From Telmatobacter sp. DSM 110680 (lineage in GTDB: Bacteria > Acidobacteriota > Terriglobia > Terriglobales > Acidobacteriaceae): a stretch of DNA of 64,000 nucleotides. Below the pieces are notes generated by a model. The model ran no database searches. It saw only the letters and a list, made by a program, of their open reading frames with translations, and had not been told where the DNA came from. The position numbers were made by a program, and so were the translations under genes. The stretch spans positions 3,720,001-3,784,000 of the forward strand of contig NZ_CP121196.1 in assembly GCF_039994875.1 (NCBI RefSeq). Direction: 5' to 3'. This document shows positions 18,873 through 27,202 of the stretch, one piece after another. Within the stretch, counting starts at the first letter, position 1, and each line of letters starts with the position of its first letter.

Positions 18873-19409
18873 AAACTCAGCGAGGTTGAAGGTAGCCAAT
18901 CAAAACGAAAGCGATCCTAGCATGTCTATTTCCGCGCGCGGTGTCGGGTGTCGTACATAAACAAGGTTCGCCTTTGACCATAACGCAAGTGGGGAGTACA
19001 AGGGTCGCCGCGATCGAGTTCGTCGCCGATTCGAGTCGCGGTCGGCCTCACGTTCGGCGCACAGGGTATACCATCGGTTCGTAGAATTTTGGCGATGTCG
19101 GTTAGGGATTGCGGCAATCGTTGGCGCTTCCCATACGACTATTCGAAGTTGATGAACCGTGCTACTTAGCTGCTACATTTAAGAACGAGCCAGTTTTGTA
19201 GATCGTTGCTTTGCGTTTTGATCCGCTTTGATGGAGATGCTAAATTTGGTCACAGCCAGTGGCGACAGTTATCACTGATGAGATCCAGGCTTGAACTCAG
19301 AATGGCGCATCTTGTCCGCCTTTTCTTCACACAGCATAACGTCACCGATCTTGCCGGCAAAACCAAGGCATACTCACAGCTCATTCTGAGGTTAACAGGA
19401 GGTCAAGGA
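18873..19409. other. Intergenic region upstream of the HAF-repeat gene
   Basis: About 535 bases between the divergent receiver gene and the HAF-repeat protein. The HAF frame is open back to 19206, but the strong ribosome-binding site at 19397-19403 and the signal peptide place the start at 19410. I see no other gene, repeat copy or clear hairpin in it. Confidence 0.5.
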
Positions 19410-20486
19410 ATGACATCTAAAACAGAAACTCAATCGTGGCTGTTCAGGCTTATCGTGGGGCTGACTGCACTCGCAGTTGCTCAGCCGCTTTTCTCCCAAA
19501 AGATCGTCATTTTCGATTATCCAAATTCCTCAGACACGCATCCGACGGCCCTGAATTTCAAGGGCGAAATCACCGGATATTATCTTGCCTCATCTACGTA
19601 CCATGGCTTTCTACGGCGTCCCGACGGCTCGTTCACATCGTTCGATGTTCCCCTGCCGGCCGGTGGATTCCCGTCCAATGCCATTCCGATGGATATAAAT
19701 GACCTCGGCCAAATCACCGGATTCTATGCATTCGAAGTTCAACTACGTAGCTTCCTGCGCCAGCCGGACGGAACAATTGTGCAATTCGAGCCTCCATTGT
19801 CCGCACCGTCCCGAGTTACAGCTCAGCTGCAATCTAATTCATACGACAAGCCAATCTGCGGAGGGGAGGACTGGTGGCTGTCAGTCGCTATGAATGACGC
19901 GGGGCAAGTCGTTGGGAGCGGTCCTGTCAGCACTGCCGTCGCTTCTGGGTTCATCCGAGCACGGGACGGATCGATCAAATACTTTGACGCCGCGCCTCCG
20001 TCGCTAGGTCAGCAAACCTGTCCACAAGCCATTAATGTTTGGGGCCAAATCGTCGGATATGACAACACCTTCAGTGCTTTCCTCCGCGAACGAGACGGAA
20101 GAATTACACAATTCACTCTGTCCGATGCCAGCGAAACAATCCCAACTGCGATCAACTTTTTTGGAGAAGTTACAGGCTTCTACCAGGACAACACTGGTTT
20201 TCACGGGTTTATTCGCCACCCAAATGGAGTCACCATCTCATTCGATCCGGCAGGTTCTAACGCTACAGAACCTACGGCAATGAATGCTCTTGGAGAAATC
20301 ACAGGCTTCTACAGTGGAATGGATGGCATAGCCCATAGCTTTCTGCGCAAACGAAACGGAACCATCATCAGCTTCGACGTGCAGAATTCTCATGGCACGT
20401 TCGCGCGATCCATCAGCCTGGCAGGAGCGATCACTGGAGAGTACTTCGACGGAGCCTCTTATCACGGGTTTATTCGCAAGCCTTGA
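19410..20486 (+). CDS. Exported HAF-type extracellular repeat protein
   Basis: A 358-residue exported protein starting at an ATG with AGGAGGT six bases upstream. The signal peptide (about residues 11-31, LFRLIVGLTALAVAQPLFSQ) is followed by about seven repeats of 40-45 residues. Each repeat has an AxNxxGEITGFY-like core (LNFKGEITGYY, INDLGQITGFY, MNDAGQVVGS, INVWGQIVGYD, INFFGEVTGFY, MNALGEITGFY, ISLAGAITGEY), then HGFLRxPDG and a TxFD-like strand. This is the pattern of the HAF repeats found in extracellular proteins of Acidobacteria and other soil bacteria, probably folding as a beta-propeller or solenoid. No catalytic residues are seen. It probably acts outside the cell or in the periplasm; its ligand is unknown. 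Confidence 0.82.
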   Translation: MTSKTETQSWLFRLIVGLTALAVAQPLFSQKIVIFDYPNSSDTHPTALNFKGEITGYYLASSTYHGFLRRPDGSFTSFDVPLPAGGFPSNAIPMDINDLGQITGFYAFEVQLRSFLRQPDGTIVQFEPPLSAPSRVTAQLQSNSYDKPICGGEDWWLSVAMNDAGQVVGSGPVSTAVASGFIRARDGSIKYFDAAPPSLGQQTCPQAINVWGQIVGYDNTFSAFLRERDGRITQFTLSDASETIPTAINFFGEVTGFYQDNTGFHGFIRHPNGVTISFDPAGSNATEPTAMNALGEITGFYSGMDGIAHSFLRKRNGTIISFDVQNSHGTFARSISLAGAITGEYFDGASYHGFIRKP

Positions 20487-20725
20487 ACTGAGGCACTGAG
20501 GAAAGCGACGCTGATCGGGCTGCCCCGGCTGGCGACTAGTCTGTGTCAGGCGTCAGCGAGGAATTGACCGCCGCTTAACGCTGCATTTGTTCCTAGTTAC
20601 ACAGTTCCAAGTTGAAGGACCAAGGGTTCGCAAACTTTTCTCTGCCCCTTCGTTGTCTGCCTGCGGTATGCTGCCTGAACAGTGTTGCCGGATTTCCTCT
20701 GCGCAACCTTCACCGGAGCCCTGAC

Positions 20726-21226
20726 ATGCAGACACCGGCCATGCCCGCCAACGAGTCCAGCAGAATCGCCGCCCTTCATGCCCTCAACATTCTTGATACT
20801 GCTCCCGAAGAGCGCTATGACCGACTCACACGGCTCGCGAAGCGTGTGTTCAATGTGCCGTATTCCACCATAAGCATGATCGACGACCAGCGCCAGTGGT
20901 TCAAATCCATCCAGGGGCTTAGCCTCTGTCAGACTTCGCGGGACATCTCTTTTTGCGCCCACGCCATCCTGTTTGACGAGATTCTTTACGTTGAAAACGC
21001 CCTCAAGGATGATCGCTTCCACGACAATCCCGTGGTCGTCGGAGATCCAAAAATCCGCTTCTATGCAGGCTGCTCGCTGAACGTGAATGGCTTCAAGATG
21101 GGAACCTTCTGTGTCTTCGATAAAAAGCCCCGGGCATTCTCGGCAGAAGATCGACAGCTGCTTAAAGACCTTGCATGCCTGGCGGAAAGGGAACTGGCGT
21201 CGCCCGAACCAGCGATAGCCAGTTGA
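20726..21226 (+). CDS. GAF-domain sensor protein, single domain
   Basis: About 166 residues, almost entirely one GAF domain: an N-terminal helix ESSRIAALHALNILDTAPEE, then RLAKRVFNVPYSTISMID, the WFKSIQGL stretch, SFCAHAILFDEILYV and GTFCVFDKKPRAFS. This is the subtype usually found at the N-terminus of diguanylate cyclases and histidine kinases, but here nothing follows it. I prefer the ATG at 20726 because an in-frame start at 20612 would add 38 residues without homology. It is cytoplasmic. It may bind a small molecule or act as a sensor partner in trans; the ligand cannot be deduced. It converges on the deoxyhypusine-synthase homologue with a shared terminator. Confidence 0.8.
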   Translation: MQTPAMPANESSRIAALHALNILDTAPEERYDRLTRLAKRVFNVPYSTISMIDDQRQWFKSIQGLSLCQTSRDISFCAHAILFDEILYVENALKDDRFHDNPVVVGDPKIRFYAGCSLNVNGFKMGTFCVFDKKPRAFSAEDRQLLKDLACLAERELASPEPAIAS

Positions 21227-21274
21227 TTGTGAAGACTGAGCTTCCGCGAAAACCAATCAAACCTGACGCGGACT

Positions 21275-21300
21275 AAAAGGGCCGCCCATTCGGCGGCCCC
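21275..21300 (-). terminator. Terminator between convergent genes
   Basis: GGGCCGCC and GGCGGCCC form an eight-base-pair stem around a short loop. The T tract (from the AAAA on the plus strand) lies on the minus-strand side, so it best serves the gene at 21324-22295, but AATTCTTT on the other side may let it work for the GAF gene too. Confidence 0.8.
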
Positions 21301-21323
21301 AATTCTTTAGTAGTTAAAAGTGC

Positions 21324-22295
21324 TCACCACCCCAGTACGTACGCAAACACCAACGGCGCCACGATGGATGCATCACTTTCAATAATGAATTTTGGAGTAT
21401 TCTCGCCAAGCTTGCCCCACGTGATCTTCTCGTTTGGCACCGCCCCCGAATAGGAGCCATAGCTCGTCGTCGAGTCTGAAATCTGGCAGAAGTAAGCCCA
21501 CAGCGGAACATGCTCGCGTTGCAAATCCTGGTGCAGCATCGGCACTACGCAAATAGGAAAGTCGCCCGCAATGCCGCCGCCAATCTGGAAAAACCCCAGT
21601 GGCGTCTTGCCCGTCGTGTTGGTATACCACTCTGCTAGCTCCATCATGTATTCAATCCCAGTTCGAACGGTGTGCACTTTCCGCACGTCGCCCGAGATAC
21701 AGTGACCCGCATACATGTTGCCGAGTGTTGCGTCTTCCCAGCCCGGCACAAACATCGGCAGATTCTTTTCCGCCGCCGCCAACAGCCAGCTGTCCTTCGG
21801 ATCGATTTGATACGAAGCTTTCAAATCGCCTGAGAGCAAAATCTTGTACATGAATTCGTGCGGGAAAAGTCTCTCCCCAGCCTTATCCGCGCGCACCCAT
21901 TCCTTTAAAACTTCGTTTTCAATCCGTCGCATCGCCTCCATCTCGGGAATGCACGTATCCGTCACCCGATTCATATGGCGATTCAGAAGGGCAGCCTCGT
22001 CGGCCGGCGTCAGGTCCCGGTAGTGGGGAACCCGCTCGTAGAAATCGTGCGCAACGAGATTAAAAACATCCTCCTCGAGATTTGCGCCTGTGCAGCAAAT
22101 TCCATGGACCTTATCCTGCCGTATCATCTCTGCCAGCGACAGCCCAAGTTCAGCAGTGCTCATCGCTCCCGCGATAGTCATGAACATCTTTCCGCCCGCA
22201 GACAGGTGCGCGTTGTATGCTTCCGCTGCATCAACCAGCGCTGCGGAATTGAAGTGCCGATAGTGGTGCTTGATAAACGTAGTAATTGCGGACAT
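21324..22295 (-). CDS. Deoxyhypusine synthase-family protein
   Basis: A 323-residue homologue of eukaryotic and archaeal deoxyhypusine synthase. The NAD- and spermidine-binding features visible are GKMFMTIAGAMSTAELG (about residues 35-51), CCTGANLEEDVFNLVA, FFQIGGGIAGDFPICVVPML and the WGK motif (Lys about residue 295) matching the lysine that carries the aminobutyl intermediate. Bacteria lack eIF5A, the eukaryotic target, so the substrate must differ; known bacterial relatives have been linked to polyamine chemistry such as homospermidine formation. Which reaction applies here is inference. The ATG has AAGGA close upstream. The gene stands alone, with no other polyamine gene in view. Confidence 0.85.
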   Translation of the reverse strand: MSAITTFIKHHYRHFNSAALVDAAEAYNAHLSAGGKMFMTIAGAMSTAELGLSLAEMIRQDKVHGICCTGANLEEDVFNLVAHDFYERVPHYRDLTPADEAALLNRHMNRVTDTCIPEMEAMRRIENEVLKEWVRADKAGERLFPHEFMYKILLSGDLKASYQIDPKDSWLLAAAEKNLPMFVPGWEDATLGNMYAGHCISGDVRKVHTVRTGIEYMMELAEWYTNTTGKTPLGFFQIGGGIAGDFPICVVPMLHQDLQREHVPLWAYFCQISDSTTSYGSYSGAVPNEKITWGKLGENTPKFIIESDASIVAPLVFAYVLGW

Positions 22296-22627
22296 ATTCC
22301 TTCTTCTTGCTCCCGTTCCTTACGCTAACACAGCAAAATCAGCCGCAGATGAGCGCAGTTTGGCACGCCGGAAGCGCACTTCCAGTCGCGGACACCCTTG
22401 CTTGTGCAGTATTTGGATGGAATTGGGGCAGACCCGATGCGGGCCTCTTAGGCAGACTCAAAAAGAGTCAATCGACACTCGAAAGTAAAACTTAAGAAGA
22501 AGTTTTGGCGCGAAATTCGAGAGTTATCTCGAATCTCGCGCTAGCACTCCACCCCATCCCAAGTGCGAGAACTTTCGGACGCAAAGGCGTGCAAAGAGCA
22601 TCCGAGTGCGAATCTTTTCCGGTGAAA
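22296..22627. other. Intergenic region with a hairpin at 22509-22540
   Basis: About 330 bases between the deoxyhypusine-synthase homologue and the pilin gene, both on the minus strand. It contains a near-perfect 14-base-pair hairpin, CGCGAAATTCGAGA paired with TCTCGAATCTCGCG (one mismatch, four-base loop), 88 bases past the pilin stop. No T run follows on either strand, so it may be a 3' stabiliser or protein site. I see no gene here. Confidence 0.5.
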
Positions 22628-22825
22628 CTAGGTGACGTTCGTGGTGAGTGTGGTGGAAACATTGGAAAACGCGTTGTTGATGCCGGTTGCTAGGTAGCCC
22701 ATGCCGGTGATAGCGCCGAAAGCGATCAAAGCGACGACCAAGGCGTATTCCACAAGGTCTTGGCCTTCTTCGTGATCAAGAAGGTTACGAACATACAGAT
22801 ACAAGTTGGTGCTCATTGCGTGCAT
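22628..22825 (-). CDS. Flp/Fap-type IVb pilin
   Basis: A 65-residue pilin subunit. After a short polar leader comes the class IVb signature GQDLVEYALVVALIAFGAI (about residues 21-39), with the Glu of the +5 type position and a hydrophobic helix, then a short threonine- and asparagine-rich tail. Prepilin peptidase would cut before the helix. The ATG has TGGAGGA five bases upstream; an inner Met four codons in is an alternative start. Flp pilins assemble into adhesive or motility fibres through the Tad secretion apparatus, but no tad, rcp or prepilin peptidase gene is in view, so the machinery must be encoded elsewhere. Confidence 0.88.
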   Translation of the reverse strand: MHAMSTNLYLYVRNLLDHEEGQDLVEYALVVALIAFGAITGMGYLATGINNAFSNVSTTLTTNVT

Positions 22826-23056
22826 TTTTCCTCCAGAGGGGTATCGAATGTGTCGTTATTCTGCACATTCAGAGTGCAATATGCAATGAAATACGACAAA
22901 AGTGTATCGAACGATGGTAACGGCTTTTACACCAAAAGTGCCTATTTCATTGAGGATTCTAGGTACCGCATTCTTGAACTTTCGTTCCGTTTTCAGTAAG
23001 AGATGGTGATTACCTTCACGCGAATAGATTCAGATTTGCGACGATAAATAAGGGAC

Positions 23057-23818
23057 TTATCGATCTAAATCGTCAGAAACCACCCCCGGATAGGCGTTCT
23101 GCGCGATGTCACGCTCAGCATCAACTATGCTCTCCGAGCGTCCCATGTCGCGCCAGTAGTACCCATCGGCAGGGAAGCCTGCTATTGGCTTGTTTCCCGC
23201 CGCCAAGCGAAGGTAGACCGGGATAATTGAGAAGATTCCTTGCTCCTCGACGGAGGAAAAAATACGTGGCGAGAGGATGTGTATCCCTGCAAAAGCCCGA
23301 GCTTGAGGCTTTTCGACCTCTCGCACCAATTCGGGCACGCCGTCGACGCCTTTTCGCCGGCCACAGAGTTCGCCATTCTGATCAAAAAGAAGGTAGCGTG
23401 AAGTGTACCGATCTTGAACTGCGAGGGTGGCAAGGGCGTTGCGCTCTCGGTGAAAAACCAGCATCTTGCTGAAATCGATCGTGCTCAGTACATCAACGTT
23501 GTGCACAAGAAACGGCTCGTCCAATCCAACAAAGAAATGTGCGGCGTGCTTGATGCCGCCGCCCGTATCCAGCAGAACATGCTCATAGGAAAGTTCAATG
23601 TGCATGCCGAAGTTCTGATGCGCGCGCAAATACTCGACGACCATATCGGCAAAGTAATGAGTGTTGATAATGACTTCGGAAATGCCGAATGACCGGAGCC
23701 GGGTCAGAGTGATTTCCAATAGCGTCCGGCCGCCCACTTCCACCAGGGCCTTCGGACGATAATCGGTAAGTGGACGCAGCCGGGTGCCCAATCCAGCGGC
23801 CAGCACCATCGCCTTCAC
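23057..23818 (-). CDS. Sugar-1-phosphate nucleotidyltransferase, MurU-like
   Basis: A 253-residue nucleotidyltransferase. The N-terminus MVLAAGLGTRLRPLTDYRPKALVEVGG is interrupted here only by nothing unusual: GLGTRLRPLT binds the nucleotide and the Lys of RPKALVEV contacts phosphate. EHVLLDTGGGIKHA and VHNVDVLSTIDF (metal-binding Asp) follow, with a C-terminal YYWRDMGRSESIVDAERD. Length and motifs match MurU (N-acetylmuramate-1-phosphate uridylyltransferase) and the related short sugar nucleotidyltransferases. The start GTG overlaps the stop TGA of the preceding kinase gene by four bases (GTGA), with a GAAGGT motif upstream, so the two are translationally coupled. The neighbour favours UDP-amino-sugar formation during wall recycling; substrate is an inference. 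Confidence 0.8.
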   Translation of the reverse strand: MKAMVLAAGLGTRLRPLTDYRPKALVEVGGRTLLEITLTRLRSFGISEVIINTHYFADMVVEYLRAHQNFGMHIELSYEHVLLDTGGGIKHAAHFFVGLDEPFLVHNVDVLSTIDFSKMLVFHRERNALATLAVQDRYTSRYLLFDQNGELCGRRKGVDGVPELVREVEKPQARAFAGIHILSPRIFSSVEEQGIFSIIPVYLRLAAGNKPIAGFPADGYYWRDMGRSESIVDAERDIAQNAYPGVVSDDLDR

Positions 23819-25257
23819 AAGGCTACCTTCTCGGGGAAATTCTTTTCGAGTTCAATGTGGCGCAAGACCACTTCAATTCCATCAATTGAGCGCAAGTGCC
23901 GGGCGAGTTGTTCAGCCAGGAATACCGACCGATGCTGGCCGCCGGTGCACCCAAAAGAAACCATGAGGTTGGCGAACCCGCGACGCTGGTAAGCAGTGAC
24001 GGAGGAATCAACCAGCGACTGCGCTCTTTCGAAATACTGATGAACGCTCTCCTCTTGATTGAGGTAATCGATGACCGGATTATCTATCCCTGTAAGCATC
24101 TTGAATCGTTCTTCGCGCCCGGGGTTGGGAAGGCTTCGCGCGTCGAATACATATCCACCCCCATTGCCGGACTCGTCTACCGGAATCTGGTGATGGAACG
24201 AGAAGCTGAAGATGCGAACGGTGAGGCTTTTTGAATGTGGCGCAAGTTGTTGAAGCTTGTCCGATGAAAGCATGCCCTGAAAAGCATCCATCAATGCAGG
24301 AAGCGCTACTGGAAGTTTGATATTGTGAGCCAGCCAGCGAAGATTCTTCAACGCGTAGGGCACGCTCTGAAGAAAATGAGGTTTACGTTCGTAAAACCCT
24401 CTGAAACCGTAAGCCCCAAGAGCCTGCATGATGCGTACGTACACGTAGGCGTAGTAGTACTCCATGAATGCGCCGCGATCGACTGGAATAAATTTAGAAA
24501 GGCAATCGAGATAGTAGTTGAGCAATTCTTCGCGAAGTGTCGGAGGCAAGTCCGCCTTCCCATCGTAGAGAAGGGAAGCAATGTCGTATTGCAGCGCACC
24601 CTTGCGCCCCCCCTGGTAATCGAGGAAATAAGGTTGACCGTCGCGCAACATTACATTGCGTGACTGGAAATCACGATACAGAAAGTAGTCATGCGAGGCT
24701 GCAAGAAGAAGCTTTGTCAGCCGTGTGAAGTCATTTTCCAGTGCCTGCTCGTTGAACGATACTCCGGAAAGTCGTAGGAAGTAGTACTTGAAATAATTTA
24801 GATCCCATGCGATGGACTGGCGGTCAAAGCTCGAGCGCGGATAGCAAACTTTGTAATTGAGATCGCGTCCAGCCTCCACTTGAAATCGGGGCAAAGTAGC
24901 GACGACCTGCCGATATGCATCCACCGCTTTCGGCGCAATATCATCAGGAGAACGATTGGCGCTCAGAAATTCAAAGAGCGTCATATCGCCTAAATCTTCC
25001 TCGATGTACGAATCGTGCGCCAGATCTTCGGCGTAAATCTCTGGGACTGGCAATCCGCGCCTACGGAAGTGGCGTGAAAATTCCACAAAAGCCACATTCT
25101 CCTCGCGAACCGGGTACACAATTCCAATGGCGCTTTTTCCAGATCCAGAAAGTCGCACGATGGTGCGCCCTGATCCTCCCAATTGCCCCTGCAGGGCCTT
25201 AACGTCGCTTGCGGGAATATGGAAGTATTGCTCGAAGAGATGTTTGAGAACGTCCAT
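23815..25257 (-). CDS. AmgK-like sugar kinase fused to a RapZ-type C-terminal domain
   Basis: A 480-residue two-domain protein. Residues about 1-335 are an aminoglycoside-phosphotransferase fold: VPEIYAEDLAHDSYIEEDLGD, the catalytic loop YRDFQSRNVML (about residue 200) with Asp and Asn, and FLDYQGGRKGALQYDIASLL, closest in pattern to AmgK anomeric MurNAc/GlcNAc kinases. Residues about 345-480 match the C-terminal half of RapZ: FSFSFHHQIP, YVFDARSLPNP, LTGIDNPVIDYL and the GCTGGQHRSV loop that binds glucosamine-6-phosphate in RapZ. The N-terminal RapZ kinase half and its basic C-terminal RNA-binding tail are absent. I prefer the ATG over a TTG one codon upstream. It is coupled to the MurU-like gene. 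The arrangement suggests a recycling kinase controlled by an amino-sugar phosphate. Confidence 0.85.
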   Translation of the reverse strand: MDVLKHLFEQYFHIPASDVKALQGQLGGSGRTIVRLSGSGKSAIGIVYPVREENVAFVEFSRHFRRRGLPVPEIYAEDLAHDSYIEEDLGDMTLFEFLSANRSPDDIAPKAVDAYRQVVATLPRFQVEAGRDLNYKVCYPRSSFDRQSIAWDLNYFKYYFLRLSGVSFNEQALENDFTRLTKLLLAASHDYFLYRDFQSRNVMLRDGQPYFLDYQGGRKGALQYDIASLLYDGKADLPPTLREELLNYYLDCLSKFIPVDRGAFMEYYYAYVYVRIMQALGAYGFRGFYERKPHFLQSVPYALKNLRWLAHNIKLPVALPALMDAFQGMLSSDKLQQLAPHSKSLTVRIFSFSFHHQIPVDESGNGGGYVFDARSLPNPGREERFKMLTGIDNPVIDYLNQEESVHQYFERAQSLVDSSVTAYQRRGFANLMVSFGCTGGQHRSVFLAEQLARHLRSIDGIEVVLRHIELEKNFPEKVAL

Positions 25258-25260
25258 CAA

Positions 25261-25753
25261 TGCTTTCCGATGATGCCAGAGTCACTTTACAAAAGATAAC
25301 GCAGCGCGGCGGTGACCTGAAAAAGCCCTTGAAATATCGCGATTTCAGAACGATCACTATTGATATTGACGGTAGGAGGTCACTAGCACGGCGAGCGCTG
25401 GTAGCAGATCCCAAAGTTGCAACCGTGAAAATGGGCTGATCAATAAGACTCAGATTTCTGAGTTACATAGAAGTTCATTCTCGCATCCTGGCCTTTTCAT
25501 TTAAGCGCTATGTACAACTGATTTCGGTAGTTCGGGCTCCAACCTGAGTGTGTGACCGCGCGATCTGACCGCTGCGCCCTGAATGAAATCGCCGAACGGA
25601 CTGGAACTGAGCTGAACCGTCGGCCGAGTCGATCCGAGAAGTCGCCTCATTCATGGATTAGCGGTTTCTTGATCGTTCTTGGCCAGCCCTGACTTGTCTT
25701 AGAGATCGCATATTTATTTCGACAAGTGGGGAGAAATCCAAGGAGGATTTCCT
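25261..25753. other. Long intergenic region, nothing recognised
   Basis: About 490 bases upstream of both the divergent kinase gene and the WXXGXW gene. I find no credible gene, repeat copy or strong hairpin. The last 30 bases carry the AAGGAGGA ribosome-binding site of the gene at 25754. The length leaves room for a small RNA or complex regulation but nothing shows it directly. Confidence 0.5.
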
Positions 25754-27076
25754 ATGCGTCTGCTAAAGTGCGCGCGCTGGTTTCTACCGGCGCTGATACT
25801 ACTTCTTGTGCCTGCGGGGTCTTTTGCAGGTATATCGATCACAGTCACAGTCGCTCCCCCGATTTTGCCCGTGTACGAGCAGCCTCCGTGTCCTGAAGAG
25901 GGTTGGATGTGGTCGCCTGGCTACTGGGCCTACGGAGATGACGGCTACTACTGGGTTCCCGGTGAGTGGGTGCCCGCGCCCTATGTTGGAGCGCTCTGGA
26001 CTCCGCCCTGGTGGGGCTGGGATAACGGACGCTATATGTTTCATGATGGCTATTGGGGCGATCGCGTCGGCTACTACGGCGGAATTGATTACGGCTACGG
26101 ATACATGGGAGTCGGCTTTGTCGGTGGCGAGTGGCGTGGAAGAGAGTTCGCCTACAACACCGCAGTGATGCGCGTGAACACGACTGTCATTCACAACACC
26201 TATGTGAACCAGACTATCGTCCGCAGCAACACCATTCCGAATGAGAGGCACGTTGCCTACAATGGCGGCCCCAGCGGTATCCGTCACGATCCTTCGCCTG
26301 TAGAGAGAGCGGCGATGAGCAGCCGGCACACCGCCCCAACCCCGGTTCAGCAACAGCACATTCAAGCAGCAAGAGCCGATCACACTTCGTATGCCAAGGT
26401 AAACGGCGGTCATCCGCATACCCTGGCTATGGCAAGGCCGGCCGAGAGCGTTCGAAATACAGGTGTCACGTCTTCCGCTAGGCGCGAGACCGCAAGGCCC
26501 GAAGCCGCAAGGCCAACCGCAACCTCTCGGACTGCTCCGACGGAAAGGAATACTCGAACTGCCGAACCCCGCGGTGCAGCGACACGCACTGCTCCAGAAA
26601 ACCGAACAGCGCCGACCACGCGAACAGAGCCGCGAACAAGCACCGCTCGAACTGAGTCGCGAACTGCTGTGACAAGAAGCGAGCCCAGGTCCGCGCCCGA
26701 AACCAGAACATCACCACCACGAACGGAATCACGGCCAAGCGAGTCGAGACCGGAATCTCGTCCCGCTCCAGCGGAGAGACCGCGAACAGAGCCGCACGCA
26801 ACCTCCGCGCCGCGTGCCGAGTCGCGCCCAGCCCCAAGCCCCCGAGCAGAATCCAGACCAGAATCCCGGCCCGCTCCAGTTCCCCGAGCCGAATCGCGCC
26901 CTGCTGCTCCTCCACGGGCGGAATCCCGTCCGGCGCCCGAATCTCGTCCCGCCCAACGCGAGTCACGCCCGGCGCCCCAGCGTGAAGCGGCACCAGCTGC
27001 TCGCCCTGCGCCGCAACATGAATCCCGGCCCGCGCCGCCTCCTCGCCAGGAAAAGCCGAAGCCCGAAACCCGATAG
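25754..27076 (+). CDS. Exported WXXGXW-repeat protein with an ESRP-rich tail
   Basis: A 440-residue exported protein with AAGGAGGA six bases before the ATG. A signal peptide (WFLPALILLLVPAGSFA, about residues 9-25) precedes an aromatic domain with the WxxGxW pattern seen in BcpO-like and YXWGXW proteins: WMWSPGYW, YYWVPGEW, then glycine- and tyrosine-rich repeats (about residues 90-125). A middle section ends near residue 230. The rest is disordered, rich in Arg, Thr, Ser, Glu and Pro, and from about residue 325 carries eleven ESRP units. The protein probably sits in the periplasm or at the surface, perhaps bound to the wall by its basic tail. No catalytic site is seen. A TPR protein follows 125 bases downstream. 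Confidence 0.8.
   Translation: MRLLKCARWFLPALILLLVPAGSFAGISITVTVAPPILPVYEQPPCPEEGWMWSPGYWAYGDDGYYWVPGEWVPAPYVGALWTPPWWGWDNGRYMFHDGYWGDRVGYYGGIDYGYGYMGVGFVGGEWRGREFAYNTAVMRVNTTVIHNTYVNQTIVRSNTIPNERHVAYNGGPSGIRHDPSPVERAAMSSRHTAPTPVQQQHIQAARADHTSYAKVNGGHPHTLAMARPAESVRNTGVTSSARRETARPEAARPTATSRTAPTERNTRTAEPRGAATRTAPENRTAPTTRTEPRTSTARTESRTAVTRSEPRSAPETRTSPPRTESRPSESRPESRPAPAERPRTEPHATSAPRAESRPAPSPRAESRPESRPAPVPRAESRPAAPPRAESRPAPESRPAQRESRPAPQREAAPAARPAPQHESRPAPPPRQEKPKPETR
26726..27031 (+). repeat. In-frame degenerate repeat coding for ESRP units
   Basis: Eleven copies of a 12-base unit related to GAATCCCGGCCC, irregularly spaced by codons for Ala, Pro and Arg, inside the tail of the WXXGXW protein. 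The unit spacing is variable, so slippage or recombination could change the copy number without breaking the frame. Confidence 0.7.
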
Positions 27077-27202
27077 ACCTGCTCGTCAATACTCCCAGCC
27101 TCCTCCCGCGTCGGGTAAGCTGGGAGCATTCCGGCTCTTCTCCGATAAACTTGAAAAGGCACGGTTCCGGATGCTGAATGCCTCATGGAACTTCGAGGAG
27201 CA

